From the NCBI RefSeq assembly GCF_019393635.1, contig NC_057863.1:642293306-642357305 (forward strand): DNA of 64,000 nucleotides, given 5' to 3'. Both the position numbers and the translations under genes were made by a program. This document shows positions 1 through 11,063 of the stretch, one piece after another. Origin of the DNA: Dromiciops gliroides (Eukaryota > Chordata > Mammalia > Microbiotheria > Microbiotheriidae). The stretch's first letter is position 1. Each line of letters starts with the position of its first letter. Under the pieces are notes generated by a model. The model ran no database searches. It was given only the letters and a program-made list of their open reading frames with translations, and had not been told where the DNA came from.

Positions 1-402
1 TCTTAAGGCAGAACTTTCATTGGAAACTGGGGGATATACCAAGGACAAACTCAAAGCACCAAGGAAAGACACTGACCCTCAAAGCTGAGTAGAGAGCTTT
101 ACCTAAGGAAAACTTCATAAGAACTCTACAATGGAAGGAACCTGGAGCTGGGAGTTTTCTCTTTGTCTACAAGTAGTCTCTTAAGTTTGAACCCACCCTC
201 TCCAAGAACCTTGTGGATGCATGGGAAGAGTTTGTTCCAGTTAGGGAAGATGTCTCTGTGGCAACTGTCCTTGCTATACCTGTTTAGTAAATACCTTTTT
301 GTAAAAGATCAAGAATCAATGGGACGTATATTGGTAGACGCCTCTATGCAACCATACTAGACAACCCAGTCCCTTAGGGTTACCTTTAGAACTCTAAGAA
401 AA

Positions 403-558
403 GGGGCAGCTAGGTAGCACAGTGGATAGAGCACTGGCCCTGGATTCAGGAGGACCTGAGTTCAAATTTGGCCTCAGACACTTAACACTTACTAGCTGTG
501 TGACCCTGGGCAAGTCACTTAACCCCAATTGCCTCACCAAAAAAAAAAAAAAAAAAAA
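403..558 (+). mobile_element. WSINE1-like CORE-SINE
   Basis: Full length, GGGGCAGCTAGG head, MIR-like core (GCTGTGTGACCCTGGGCAAG) and A-tail. The flanks carry AGAACTCT on both sides. Confidence 0.85.
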
Positions 559-1560
559 GAACTCTGAGGAAAGAAGAAGTTCAAAAGTTTAACTAGAATT
601 CCTAGAAGAAAAGTAAGAGGTTTGTGGTGGGTTTTTTAAAATGCTAACCCTGATTTGTAAATGAAATGAGAGTGCTAAAGGAAATGATTGGGAAAGAAAT
701 GAGAATCAAAAAGGAAATTAACATCTTGACACAAGAGGAACAAAACCTGACCTAAACAACACACTCTGAAATTTTGAATGGACCAAAAAGTAGTTAACAA
801 TTCCATGAGAAAAGAAATATTGCAACAAAGTCAACTGACTGAAAAAATACTAGAAAGTGTAAGGAATTTCATATCAAAACAACTGACCTGACAAATAAAT
901 CAAAGGAAAAATCATTTAAGAATCGTTACTTAAAACCATGACCAAAAATTTTAAAGAGTCTACACCTCATAATTCAAGAAATCCTAAAAGAAAACTGCCC
1001 AGATCTCATAGAACCAGAAGGCAAAGTAAAAGTATAATGCATTTATTGACCATCTGGAAGAGGCCCCCAAACCAAAATTCCCAGGAGCATTTATAACTAA
1101 CGTTCAGAGCTTGTGGGTCAAAGAAAAAACTCAAGTACGGAGGTGCCACAGTCAGAATCACACAGGATTTGACAGCTCCTGCAAGGAAGCAGCGGAGAGC
1201 TTGGAATATGATATTCCAGCAAGGAAAAGATAGAGGTTCACAACCAGAAACACCTTACCCAACAAAACTGAATGTGATCTTATAGGGGGTAAATGGACCT
1301 CTAGTGAAAGAGAAAGTTGTCTGGAATTCTGGTTGAAAGTATAGGAGCTGTGTAGAAGCTTTTGGAATGCCAATACAGGAGTCAAGAGAAACATAAAAAG
1401 TCTTCTCATCCCAGGAGGCCCCTCTGCCTCTGCCATCCCTTTGATTTCAACGAATTGCTTGGGTGGGTCATGCTCCCTTCTTCATTGATCTCCATTCACT
1501 CAAATTATTTGGGTAAACTAAAGCAATTTTGTCCCAAATACCCACCCATTTTCCCCATAA
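559..1560 (+). other. AT-rich, probably retroelement-derived flank
   Basis: No host gene. The stretch 600-1330 is A-rich on the + strand with broken coding-like segments (for example a frame reading EYDIPARKR near 1205), and is probably the decayed upstream part of the L1 that follows. It was not matched with confidence. Confidence 0.35.
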
Positions 1561-1907
1561 CAGATACTTTTATAGAGGACTGATGGGGGTGATCATCTGA
1601 CTGTGGAAAGTTCCCTTATTGAGGGAGGACCATCCCCCACTGGTGGTGGCTGGGGGGATTGGGTGAGGAGTGGCTGTGCATCTCTCAAGCCATCTCTCTC
1701 CTCCCCAACAAAAGCAGCAGTTACACCTAATCTTATCTCCCCAGGGGTGAGGGAGACTGGAATGAAGGGTGGTGGTCCTGAAGCTAGCTCAGTACCAATC
1801 TGGTGCCACTTATCTCTTTAGGTGTATCTGTCCTTTGGTTTAGCTTCTCAAGGAGAAGATTCTTTGATGTACCCCAGAGAACTTCTGGGGTGCTAGGCCC
1901 CATAACA
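1561..1907 (-). mobile_element. LTR fossil, partial, antisense
   Basis: Reverse-oriented relative of the solo LTR at 9797. It shares the 5' end (TGTTATGGGGCCTAGCACC on the minus strand), the middle and the TATA-like CTCTATAAAAG stretch, then ends; the R/U5 part is absent. It is an old endogenous retrovirus remnant and lies within or beside L1 sequence. Confidence 0.75.
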
Positions 1908-2330
1908 AATAGAATATTAGAAAAGTTAGATATGATAGATATCTGGAAAAAACTGAATGGGAATAGAAAGGAATATACCTTTTTCTCAGTGGTACATGGC
2001 ACATACACAAAAATTGACCATTTATTAGGGCACAAAGACGTCATAGTCAAATGTAGAAAGGCAGAAATACTAAATGCATCCCTCTCAGATCATGATGCAA
2101 TAAAAATTACAAGTAATAAAGAGCCATGGAAAGATAGACTGAAAATTAATTGGAAACTAAACAATCTTATCCTAAAGAATGAGTGGGGGGAAAAAACGAG
2201 TGGGTCAAACAACAAATCATCAAAACAATAACTTCATCCAAGAAAATGACAATGAGACAACATACCAAAACCTATGGAATGCAGCCAAAGCAGTGCTTAG
2301 GGGAAATTTTGTATCTCTAAATGCTTATGA

Positions 2331-2632
2331 TGTGGGATGGAATTAGGGGTCAAATTGATCATGAGTCATCCCAAAAGAATTACAAGACTCAATGACTCAG
2401 TTTCCCAAGTTTTATTGCAATACTGTGAGTGACCACAGGGAGAGAACCAGAATAGTGGAAAGGTATCTCTCCCTCTGTTCCTGTTATGGGCACTGATTTC
2501 TGTGGGTAAGAGAACTTAGCATCCTGACTTGTAAGTTATCCATTAACTGGGGTCTGAATCCCTCTTAGAGCTCATATCTGAATTAGAGCTTGGGCCTTAG
2601 GTTTTTCTATTAACCCTTTTTTGCCTCCTACA
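2331..2632 (-). mobile_element. LTR-like insertion inside L1
   Basis: About 302 bp interrupting L1 coding sequence. On the minus strand it begins TGTAGGAGG, ends CATCCCACA (the TG...CA ends of an LTR) and contains AATAAA near its 3' part. No clean target-site duplication was found. Treated as an old ERV fossil. Confidence 0.5.
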
Positions 2633-2820
2633 TCACTTACATGAATAAAAAAGAGAAAGAGGAGAGTCAATGAATTGGGCATACAATTAAAAAAGCTAGA
2701 AAAAGAACAAATTAAGAACCCCCAATTAAATACTAAATTAGAAATCCTGAAAATCAAAGGAGAAATTAATAAAATTGAAAGCAAGAAAACTATAGAATTA
2801 GTTAATAAAACTAAGAGCTG

Positions 2821-2965
2821 GGGGACAGCTAGGTGGCACAGTGGATAGAGCACCAGCCCCGGATTCAGGAGGACCTGAGTTCAAATCCAGCCTCAGACAC
2901 TTGACACTTACTAGCTGTGTGACCCTGGGCAAGTCACTTAACCCTCATTGCCCCACAAAAAAAAA
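2821..2965 (+). mobile_element. WSINE1-like CORE-SINE in L1
   Basis: Full-length copy inserted in the L1, only about 20 bp from the next copy. Confidence 0.85.
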
Positions 2966-2984
2966 TGTCTAAGGCAAACATTTT

Positions 2985-3145
2985 GGGGCAACTAGGTGTC
3001 GCAGTGGATAGAGTACTGGCCTTGGATTCAGGAAGACCTGAGTTCAAATCTGGCCTCAGACATTTGACACTTACTAGCTGTGTGACCCTGGGCAAGTCAC
3101 TTAACCCCCATTGCCCCGCAAAAAAAAAAAAAAAAAAAAAAAAAA
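2985..3145 (+). mobile_element. WSINE1-like CORE-SINE in L1
   Basis: Second SINE in the same L1, with a long pure A-tail (3120-3145). Confidence 0.85.
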
Positions 3146-3830
3146 GGAAAGCAAGAAAGGGGTGATTTCACCACCAATGAAGTGGGAATTAAAGCAATAA
3201 TTAGGAGTTGTTTTGCCCAACTGTATGCCAATAAACTTGACAATCTAAATGAAATGGATGAATATTTGCAAAAATACAAATTGCCCAGGTTAACTGAAGA
3301 GGAAATAAAATTCTTAAATAGGCCCATTTTAGAAAAAGAAATCAAACAAGTCATCAATGAACTCCCTGAGAAAAAATCTCCAGGGCCAGATGAGTTTACA
3401 AGTGAATTCTACCAAACCTTTAAAGAACAATTAATTCCAGTACTATACAAACTATTTGGAAAAATAGGTGAAGAAGGAGTCCTACCAAATTGCTTTTATG
3501 ACACTGACACAAATATGTTGTTGATAACTAAACCAGGCAGAGCAAAACAGAGAAAGAAAATTACAGACCAATTTCCCTAATGAATATCGATGCAAAAATC
3601 TTAAATAAAATATTAGCAAGGAGATGACAGCAAGTGATCACCAGGATAATACCCTATGACCAGGTGGGATTTATACCAGGAATGCAAGGCTATTTCAACA
3701 TTAGAAAAACTATTAATATAATCAACCACATCAGTAACAAAACTAACCCAAATCATATACTTATCTCAATAGATGCAGAGAAAGCGTTTGACAAAATACA
3801 ACACTCATTCCTCTTAAAAACAGTAGAGAG

Positions 3831-3977
3831 GGGCAGCTAGGTGGTGCAGTAGATAGAGCAGCAGCCCTGGATTCAGGAATACCTGAGTTCAAATCCGACC
3901 TCAGACACTTAACACTTACTAGCTGTGTGACCTTGGGCAAGTCACTTAACCCCAATTGCCTCACACACACAAAAAAT
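3831..3977 (+). mobile_element. WSINE1-like CORE-SINE in L1
   Basis: Third SINE in the L1, interrupting the reverse transcriptase region just after [11 protein letters not shown]. Imperfect duplicated flank AAAAACAGTAGAGAG / AAAAACCACTAGAGAG. Confidence 0.85.
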
Positions 3978-6330
3978 TTTAAAAACCACTAGAGAGCATA
4001 GGAATAGGTGGAGCTTTCCTTAAAATAATAAGCAGTATCTACCTAAAACCAATAGCAAACATTATATGTAATGTAAAGTTAGAGGCATTCCCAATAAGAT
4101 AAGGGGTGAAACAGGAATATCCATTATCACCTCTATTATTTAATATTGTACTAGAAGTGTTAGCTATAGCAATAAGAAAAGAAAAAAGAATAGGCAAGGA
4201 GGAAACAAAACTTTCATTCTTTGCAGATGATATGATGGTATACTTTGAGAATCCCAAAGAATCAACTAAAAAACTGCTTGAAAAAATTAACAACTTTAGC
4301 AAAGTTGGAGGATATAAAATAAACCTACATAAATCATCAGCATTTCTATACATGACCAACAAAGCTCAGCAGCAAGAGACAGAAAGAGACATTCCATTTA
4401 AAGTAACGGTAGACAATACCTGCCAAGACAAACCCAGGAACTCTATGAACACAATTACAAAACACTTTTCACACAAATAAAATCACATCTATGTCATTGG
4501 AAAAATATCAATTGCTCATGGATAGGCCAAGATAATATAATAGAAATGACAATTGTACCTAAATTAAATTACCTATTCAGTGCCATACCAATCAGACTAC
4601 CTAAAAATTATTTTACAGAGTTAGAAAAATAATCACAAGATTCATCTGGAAAAACAAAAAGTCAAGAATATCAAGGGAATTAATGAAAAAAATGTACAGG
4701 AAGGTGTGCTAGCCATACCAAATTTGAAGCTATAAAGCAGCAGTCATCAAAACTATTTGGTACTGGCTAAGAAATAGAGTGGTGGATCAATGGAATAGGT
4801 CAGGCACAGGAGACACATTAGTAAATGACTATAGCAATCTACTGTTTGATAAACCCAAAGACTCCAGCTTCTGTTATAGGAACTCAGTATTTGACAAAAC
4901 TACTGGGAAAATTGGAAGATAGTATGGCAGAAATTAGGCATAGAACAACATCTTACACCTTATACAAAAATAAGGTCAAAATGGGTTCAAGATTTAGACA
5001 TAAAGGGTGATACCATAGATAAGTTAGGAGAGGAAGGAATAGTTTACCTCTCAGATCTATGGAGAGGAAAACAACTTAGTTCCAGACAAGAGATAGAGAA
5101 TATTATGAAATGCAAGATGGAAGACTTTGATTACATTAAATTAAAAAGGTTTTGTACAAACAGAAGCAATGCAACCAAAATTAGAAGGGAGGCAGAAAAC
5201 TGGGAAAGAATTGCCAGCATTTCTGATAAAGGCCTCATTTCTAAAATATATAGGGAACTAAATCAAATTTATAAGAATCTAAGTCATTCCCTAATTGAGA
5301 AATGGTCAAAGGATATGAACAAGCAGTTTTCTGTTGAAGAAGTCAAAGCCATCTACTGCCATATGAAAAAATGCTCTGAATCACTATTAATTAGAGAAAT
5401 GCAAATTAAAACAACTCTGAAATACAACTTCACACCTATCAGATTGGCTAATATGACAAAAAAGGAAAATAATAAATGTTGGAAAAGCTGTGGAAAAATT
5501 GGAACACTAATACATTGTTGGTGGAGCTGTGAACTGATCCAACCATTCTGGAGAGCAATTTGGAACTATGCTCAAAGGGCTATAGGACTGTTCATACCCT
5601 TTGACCCAGTGGTACCACTGCTAGGTCTGTATCCCAAAGAGATCATAGAAAAGGGAAAAGGACCCAGATGTACAAAAATATTTATAGCAGCTCTCTTTGT
5701 GGTGGCAAAGAATTGGAAATCAAGGGAATGCCCATCAATAGGGGAATGGCTCAACAAGTTGTGGTATATGAATGTAATGGAATACTATTGTGCTGTAAGA
5801 AGCAATGAGCAGGAGTTCAGAGAAACCTGGAAGGACTTACATGAACTGATGCTGACTGAGAAGAGCAGAACCAGGAGAACAGTGTACACAGTAACAGCAA
5901 CATTGTATGATGAACAATGGGGATAGACTTGGCTTTTCTCAGCAGTGCAACAATCCAAAACCGTTTCAAAGAACTCATGATGGAAAAAGTTCTCAACATT
6001 AGAAAAAAAAGGACTGTGAATTATGAATGCAGATTGAACCATACTGTTTTTACTTTTGGACTGATTTTTTTTTCTTCTTTTTTTGAGGTTTTTCCCTTGT
6101 GCTCTGATTCTTCTTTCACAAGATGACTAATGTAGAAATATGTTTAATGTGATTGTATATATACAACCTATTATCAGACTGCTTTCCGTCTTGGGGAGGA
6201 GGAGAGAGGGAAGGGAGGGTGGGAGAAAAATTTGGAACTAAAAATCCTATGAAAACAAATGTTGAAAACTATCCTTATATGTAACTGGAAAATAACAAAA
6301 TACTTTTTAAAAAATCAATTTGCCCAAGGT

Positions 6331-6990
6331 CACCCAGTTGATAAGTCCAGAGGACCAATGGCATCACGGATGATGTCTTGACTTACATGTGAAGTGCATT
6401 GAAGTGAGGTAGAACTGCCCCACAAAGTCACCAGCCTCACTCTCTCTTCCAGAGTCATCAAAATCCAGTGGCACGACAAAAGTCAAGATGAGGGGCAGCT
6501 AGGTGGCCCAGTGGATAAAGCACCGACCCTGGATTCAAGAGGACCTGAGTTCAAATCTGGCCTCAGACACTTGACACTTACTAGCTGTGTGACCCTGGGC
6601 AAGTCACTTGATCTCAATTGCCTCACCAAAAAAAAAAAGAAAAGAAAGAAAAGAAAAGAAAAGTCAAGATGATCAGTGATGGCCCATGATGCAGTGGGTG
6701 ACCTTGGTGTCTTCAATGTCTAATCAAGCTCTAAGTGCCTGCTTCAACCGCCTTGGTGGCTATCGAAACAAATGGTTCTCATCCACCCACTGCTCCAGGG
6801 AAGTCTGCACGTGCTTTGGGGAGACATCCCCCTGACTCACTGATTAGTCTGAGGCCTGTTAATTACCCTCAACTTGGTTTAACCCACAGAGGTATGGCCT
6901 CTGTCTATGCTTCAGCTTCTTGGAACTACAGAAGGGAGTTGGGTAGCAGGTGGACACCAAAGGTGGATGAGCAGGCCTGAAAAGGGCTCA
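6331..6990 (+). mobile_element. Older marsupial interspersed repeat, split by a SINE
   Basis: The segments 6331-6491 and 6660-6990 read as one repeat (CAGTTGATAAG... GGCCCATGATGCAGTGGG...). Its left part resembles the fragment at 63903-64000. The family name is not certain. Confidence 0.5.
6492..6660 (+). mobile_element. WSINE1-like CORE-SINE with target duplication
   Basis: Full-length copy flanked by AAGTCAAGATGA on both sides, splitting the older repeat around it. Confidence 0.9.
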
Positions 6991-7279
6991 GCAAGCCCTC
7001 GTACTAGAAGTTCTAGTCCTTCCTGAATTCCCCAAACACTCCACATATATAAGTGTATACCGAATAAACACAGGCTAATTGGGAAACACTAGCAGCCAAA
7101 AGGACCTTTGAAGAAAACTGGGGGTTCTGAGAAGCAGATTTCGGGATAGAGGGCATTCCAGGCATGAGAGACAGACTGGGCAAAGGCATTGAGGTGGGAA
7201 ATGGAGCATTGTGAGTGAGGGAAAGGCAGTCAGACACAGAGTGCATGAAGGGGAATGATTTATAAGAAAGGTAGGGGCA

Positions 7280-7417
7280 GGGGCGACTAGGTGGCACAGT
7301 GGATAGAGCAATGGCCCTGGATTCAGGAGGACCTGAGTTCAAATCCAGCCTCAGACACTTAACACTTACTAGCTGTGTGACCCTGGGCAAGTCACTTAAC
7401 CCCAATTGCCCTGCCAA
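7280..7417 (+). mobile_element. WSINE1-like CORE-SINE, first of a same-site pair
   Basis: Head at 7280; the A-tail has turned into an AAGG microsatellite. AGAAAGGTA precedes it and recurs after the microsatellite. Confidence 0.8.
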
Positions 7418-7497
7418 AGGAAGGAAGGAAGGAAGGAAGGAAGGAAGGAAGGAAGGAAGGAAGGAAGGAAGGAAGGAAGAAAGAAAGAAAGAAAGAA
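7418..7497 (+). repeat. AAGG microsatellite grown from a SINE tail
   Basis: About 15-16 units of GGAA/AAGG, then AAAG units. It occupies the tail position of the SINE before it. Confidence 0.95.
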
Positions 7498-7512
7498 ATG
7501 AAAAGAAAGGTA

Positions 7513-7668
7513 GGGGCAGCTAGGTAGCTCAAAAGATAAATCACTAGCCCTGGATTCAGGAAGATCTGAGTTCAAATCCAGCCTCAGACACTTGACACTT
7601 ACTAGCTGTGTGACCCTGGGCAAGTCACCTAACCCCAATTGCCTCACCAACAAAAAAAATTTTAAAAA
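7513..7668 (+). mobile_element. WSINE1-like CORE-SINE, second of a same-site pair
   Basis: Full-length copy between the second and third occurrence of AGAAAGGTA. Confidence 0.85.
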
Positions 7669-7680
7669 GAAGAAAGGTAG

Positions 7681-8034
7681 CTTAGAATCAGGTTGTTAGG
7701 GGCTTTAAATGCCAAATATGGAGGAATTTGTATTCAGTCCTGGAGACAAGAGGAAGCCCTTGTAGTTTATTGAGTGATGTGCTTCTGGCACAAGTCACCA
7801 ACAACTGATCCCAGGGGTAGGAAATTGCACATGGGCCATCCCCTCTCACACAGAGGATGGTTCTGCTCTGCTGCTGCCTTCTAAAGGCAAAAAGGTAAAC
7901 ATGAAAGAGTTGGTCTTTGAGCTTGTTTTTACAGACCATGGGGTGGTGCCTGATGAATGTGTAACAGGGTGCTGGAAAGAGAGACAGAGACAGATACAGA
8001 GAGATTGAGAGAGACAGAAAGGGAGGAATAGAGA
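7681..8034. other. Ancient repeat-derived sequence, no gene seen
   Basis: Contains phrases typical of old amniote repeats (for example GGAATTTGTATTCAGTCCTG). No gene recognised. Confidence 0.4.
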
Positions 8035-8112
8035 GGAAGGAAGGAAGGAAGGAAGGAAGGAAGGAAGGAAGGAAGGAAGGAAGGAAGGAAGGAAGGAAGG
8101 AAGGAAGGAAGG
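8035..8112 (+). repeat. AAGG microsatellite
   Basis: About 19 GGAA/AAGG units, with impure purine sequence continuing to about 8205. Confidence 0.95.
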
Positions 8113-8489
8113 GACGAAAGATGGAAACAAAGGGGGAGGAAAGAAGGGAGGGAAAAAAGGGAAAAGGAAGAAGGAGAGGAGGAAAGAAGGAAGGAAGGAA
8201 AAGAGGGAAGAACATCACTTCTGTATTTACTGATATTTCCTGTGCTCGATGCTGGGAGTTACAAAGACAGATTTGAGGCAGTCCCTGCCCTGCAAGAACA
8301 CATAGGGAAAAGTAACACATATCATGTCCTCATGGCCAGGGAAGAATGTTTTGGTTTGCAAAGTAACAGGACTGATGAATGGAACCATAGTAGTGGAGAT
8401 GGGCTTGCTCCTTCCAGAAGCAAAGGTGATGTTGTTTTGTTTACTATTCCCAGAGCAAGACGTAGAAAAGAGGGGTCAAGTCAGCAAGT

Positions 8490-8830
8490 ACACGTTCTGT
8501 GTTTACCATATGCCAGACATTTTGCTAAGCCCTGGGGATACAAAGAAAGGCAAAAAGACAACCCCTGCCTTCAGAGAGCTTACAGTCTAATGGGAAGGGC
8601 AACAAGTGAACAACTACATAAATATACATCTGTGCAGAAGGCATCTGAAACAGGAAAACATTAGAAGCAGCAGGGACTGAGAAGGGTCTCCTAGAGTAGG
8701 TAGAATCTGAGCTAAGTCTTGAAGGAAGTCGGGTGAGAACCTCAGAGGCATAGGGTCAGAATGCCAAGCATTCCAGGTGTGGGAGACAGCCAGAGTCAGA
8801 TGGAATGTTCTGTTCAAGGAACTGGGGATT
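8490..8830. repeat. Old L2-like/MIR-like repeat remnants
   Basis: Includes TTTACCATATGCCAGACATT and GAGCTTACAGTCTAATGGGA, a phrase repeated with variation near 28690, 53870, 56210 and 59050. No gene seen from 8113 to 9565. Confidence 0.55.
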
Positions 8831-9565
8831 CAACTGTAGATGAATGTTGCTGGAATGTTGAAGGTGGGGAGGAGAGAAAGGTGTAAGAAAACTGTTAAGA
8901 GGAGCAAGGAACAGGGTTTTTGAAGAGCTTTCAATGCTAAACAGGGGTCACATGAGCAACAAGATGGCAGACTAGACATTTTCTCTGATCCCCATGTCTT
9001 TTCAAATCCCTCCAAAATAGAAATTATGTGCCAAAGATATAGCAACTTCAGCTGTCTTCATGGTCTAAGACACACAGAATTAATTTTAAAACAAAAACCC
9101 ACAGGAACTAATACTCACTGACCCTGAGCTCACTCAGTAGTACTCCACCCTCACCTCCCACGCTATCAGTCAGTCATGAAGCTGCACTAGCCCACCCAAG
9201 AACACTGTACAGGCTTACACCAAAACCCAGCTCGGCACCCGGGTCCCCCCTCCCTCTTTCCTGCACTAACACCCAGCCCCAGGCTGCAGAAGTTTGCTCA
9301 GGCCCCAACTGTTAGCTTGGCCACAGCCATTCAGGAGCAAAAGCCTACGAGGGGCTACAATCCTTTTCCAAGTATAAACAACACTTTGTTTCTAACTTGG
9401 AAGGTAGAATGTCACTGGATGAACAATAATAATGACCTCCTGTTTCCCCATACCTTGACATTCGTTTAACATCAACTCCCTTTCTGTGATTCAGTCCTGG
9501 GCTTTCAAGGACCAACTCCATAGTCTGGGTACATGGGGTTCTCCACACCCCCCAGTCAATGCAAG

Positions 9566-9724
9566 GGTTTTTTTGTTTTTGTTTTTTTAGTGAGGCAATT
9601 GGGGTTAAGTGACTTGTCCAGGGTCACACAGCTAGTAAGTGTTAAGTGTCTGAGGCCGAATTTGAACTCAGGTCCTCCTGACTCCAAGGCCAGTGCTCTA
9701 TCCACTGCACCACCTAGCTGCCCC
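9566..9724 (-). mobile_element. WSINE1-like CORE-SINE with target duplication
   Basis: Reverse copy, T-rich tail at left, flanked by CAATGCAAG on both sides. Confidence 0.9.
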
Positions 9725-9796
9725 AATGCAAGCTTTTGAGGACAGGATCCCTTGGTTTTTGTCTTTATGTTCTCAACGCCCAGTGCAATTCTTATT

Positions 9797-10372
9797 TGTT
9801 ATAGGACCTAGCACCCCAGAAGTTCTCTGGGGCACATCAAAGAACGTTCTCCTTGAGAAACTAAACCAAAGGACAGATACACCTAAAGAGATAAATGGAA
9901 CCAGATCGAGACTGAGCTAGCTCTGGGACCACCATCCTTCATTCCAGTCTCCCTCACCCCTGGGGAGATGAGATTAGGTGTGGCTGCTGCCTTTGTGGCC
10001 TGAGGAGCAGAGAGATGGCTTGAGAGATCCACAGCCACCTCTCATCCAACTCTTCCAGCCACCACCAGTGGGGGGTGGTCCTCCCTCAATAAGGGAACGT
10101 TCCACAGTCAGATGATCACCCCCATCAGTCCTCTATAAAAGTATCTGCCTGTCTCCTGCTCGAGGAAATTGGTATCTCAAAGCCACATTCTGTGCCATTC
10201 CTTCTCCCCATGAGAAGTCCAAGGATTTCTCTCTTGGTTTCCCTTCCCCGGCCCCTAAATAAACTATTATCTTATTCAATTGGTTTTGTGTGAAAGAAGG
10301 TGTAATTCTTTAAAGAGGAATTTCTAAGGACCTCTACCCCATCCCAAACCCCTACCCTATTTCCCCACAACA
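9797..10372 (+). mobile_element. Solo LTR of an endogenous retrovirus
   Basis: 576 bp starting TGTTATAGGACC and ending CCCCACAACA. It is bounded by the 4-bp duplication TATT (9793-9796 and 10373-10376), which fits gammaretrovirus-like families. A TATA-like CTCTATAAAAG lies near 10132 and AATAAA near 10258. It stands alone without internal sequence. A partial antisense relative lies at 1561-1907. Confidence 0.85.
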
Positions 10373-10877
10373 TATTGAATGAATGAATACATGAGTTGAA
10401 ACACCTGGGGCCCAGGCCAAGACAAGGGACAGTGGGTGCAAAGGAGGTTCGGAAAGGGGGCTGCCTGGATTCGGCTCTCTTTCTGTCCCCTGCTATTGTC
10501 TCATCGACTTCCATCAGACCTTATATAGTGACTTAGAGCAGACCTCCCCATACTGTCTCTGGCTACTCCAGCCTAGGAGTGCAAGACTTTTAAAGACCAA
10601 ATTGCTTAATTCCATGCCTTTCCCTGAAGAAGGTGTGGCCCCCAGAGGGGTGAAAATGGAGAAGAAGGTCGGGGCCTCCTCCTTGCTGTTGTGTCTTCAG
10701 CTGGGGCCTCCCCAGGACAGCAGGCAGCAGATGGAGGCCCAGGGTGGTGAGAGGGGGGAACAGAAACCTCACTCAAACCTTCCCCAGTGGAGCTTTCACT
10801 CTGCGATGTTTTCTCAAATGTGTAGCTTAAAAACCATCAGACATCCTGTAATTCATATCTCAGTGTCAATCAATCAA
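10373..10877. other. Gene-free single-copy stretch
   Basis: Nothing recognised. No known exon or repeat could be assigned. Confidence 0.4.
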
Positions 10878-10892
10878 GATTGATCAATCAAA

Positions 10893-11048
10893 GGGGCAGC
10901 TAGGTGGTGCAGTGGTAAAGCTCCGGCCCTGGAGTCAGGAGGACCTGAGTTCAAATATGACCTCAGACACTTAACACTTAACTAGCTGTGTGACCCTGGG
11001 CAAGTCACTTAACCCCAATTGCCTCACCAAAAAACAAATAAATAAAAA
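10893..11048 (+). mobile_element. WSINE1-like CORE-SINE with target duplication
   Basis: Flanked by AGATTGATCAATCAA on both sides (10878-10892 and 11049-11063). Confidence 0.92.
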
Positions 11049-11063
11049 AGATTGATCAATCAA

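Larger units (their letters stand above)
1908..6313 (+). mobile_element. L1 retrotransposon remnant (LINE), + strand
   Basis: Decayed L1 with a complete 3' end. The endonuclease domain is recognisable at 1918-2180 (KEYTFFSVVHGTYTKIDHLL). The reverse transcriptase runs in pieces from 3180 to 4400 ([43 protein letters not shown]; the catalytic FADDM near 4222). The ORF2 C-terminal region is one long frame at 5105-5926 (IGTLIHCWWSCELIQPFW; PFDPVVPLLGLYPKE). The 3'UTR with a pyrimidine tract and A-rich tail ends near 6313. ORF2 is split by several stops and frameshifts and interrupted by an LTR and three SINEs, so it is dead. Confidence 0.9.

Noticed and set aside
403-558. SINE heads as tRNA genes
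   Set aside because: No cloverleaf with intact A and B boxes could be drawn; the units are dispersed SINEs with A-tails and target duplications.
2965-3165. Short recurring peptides such as [20 protein letters not shown] across the window
   Set aside because: Antisense translation of the CORE-SINE; it recurs wherever the SINE occurs and is not a protein family.
7418-8112. Regular arrays as CRISPR or satellite
   Set aside because: Simple tetranucleotide microsatellites without spacers, in a mammalian genome.
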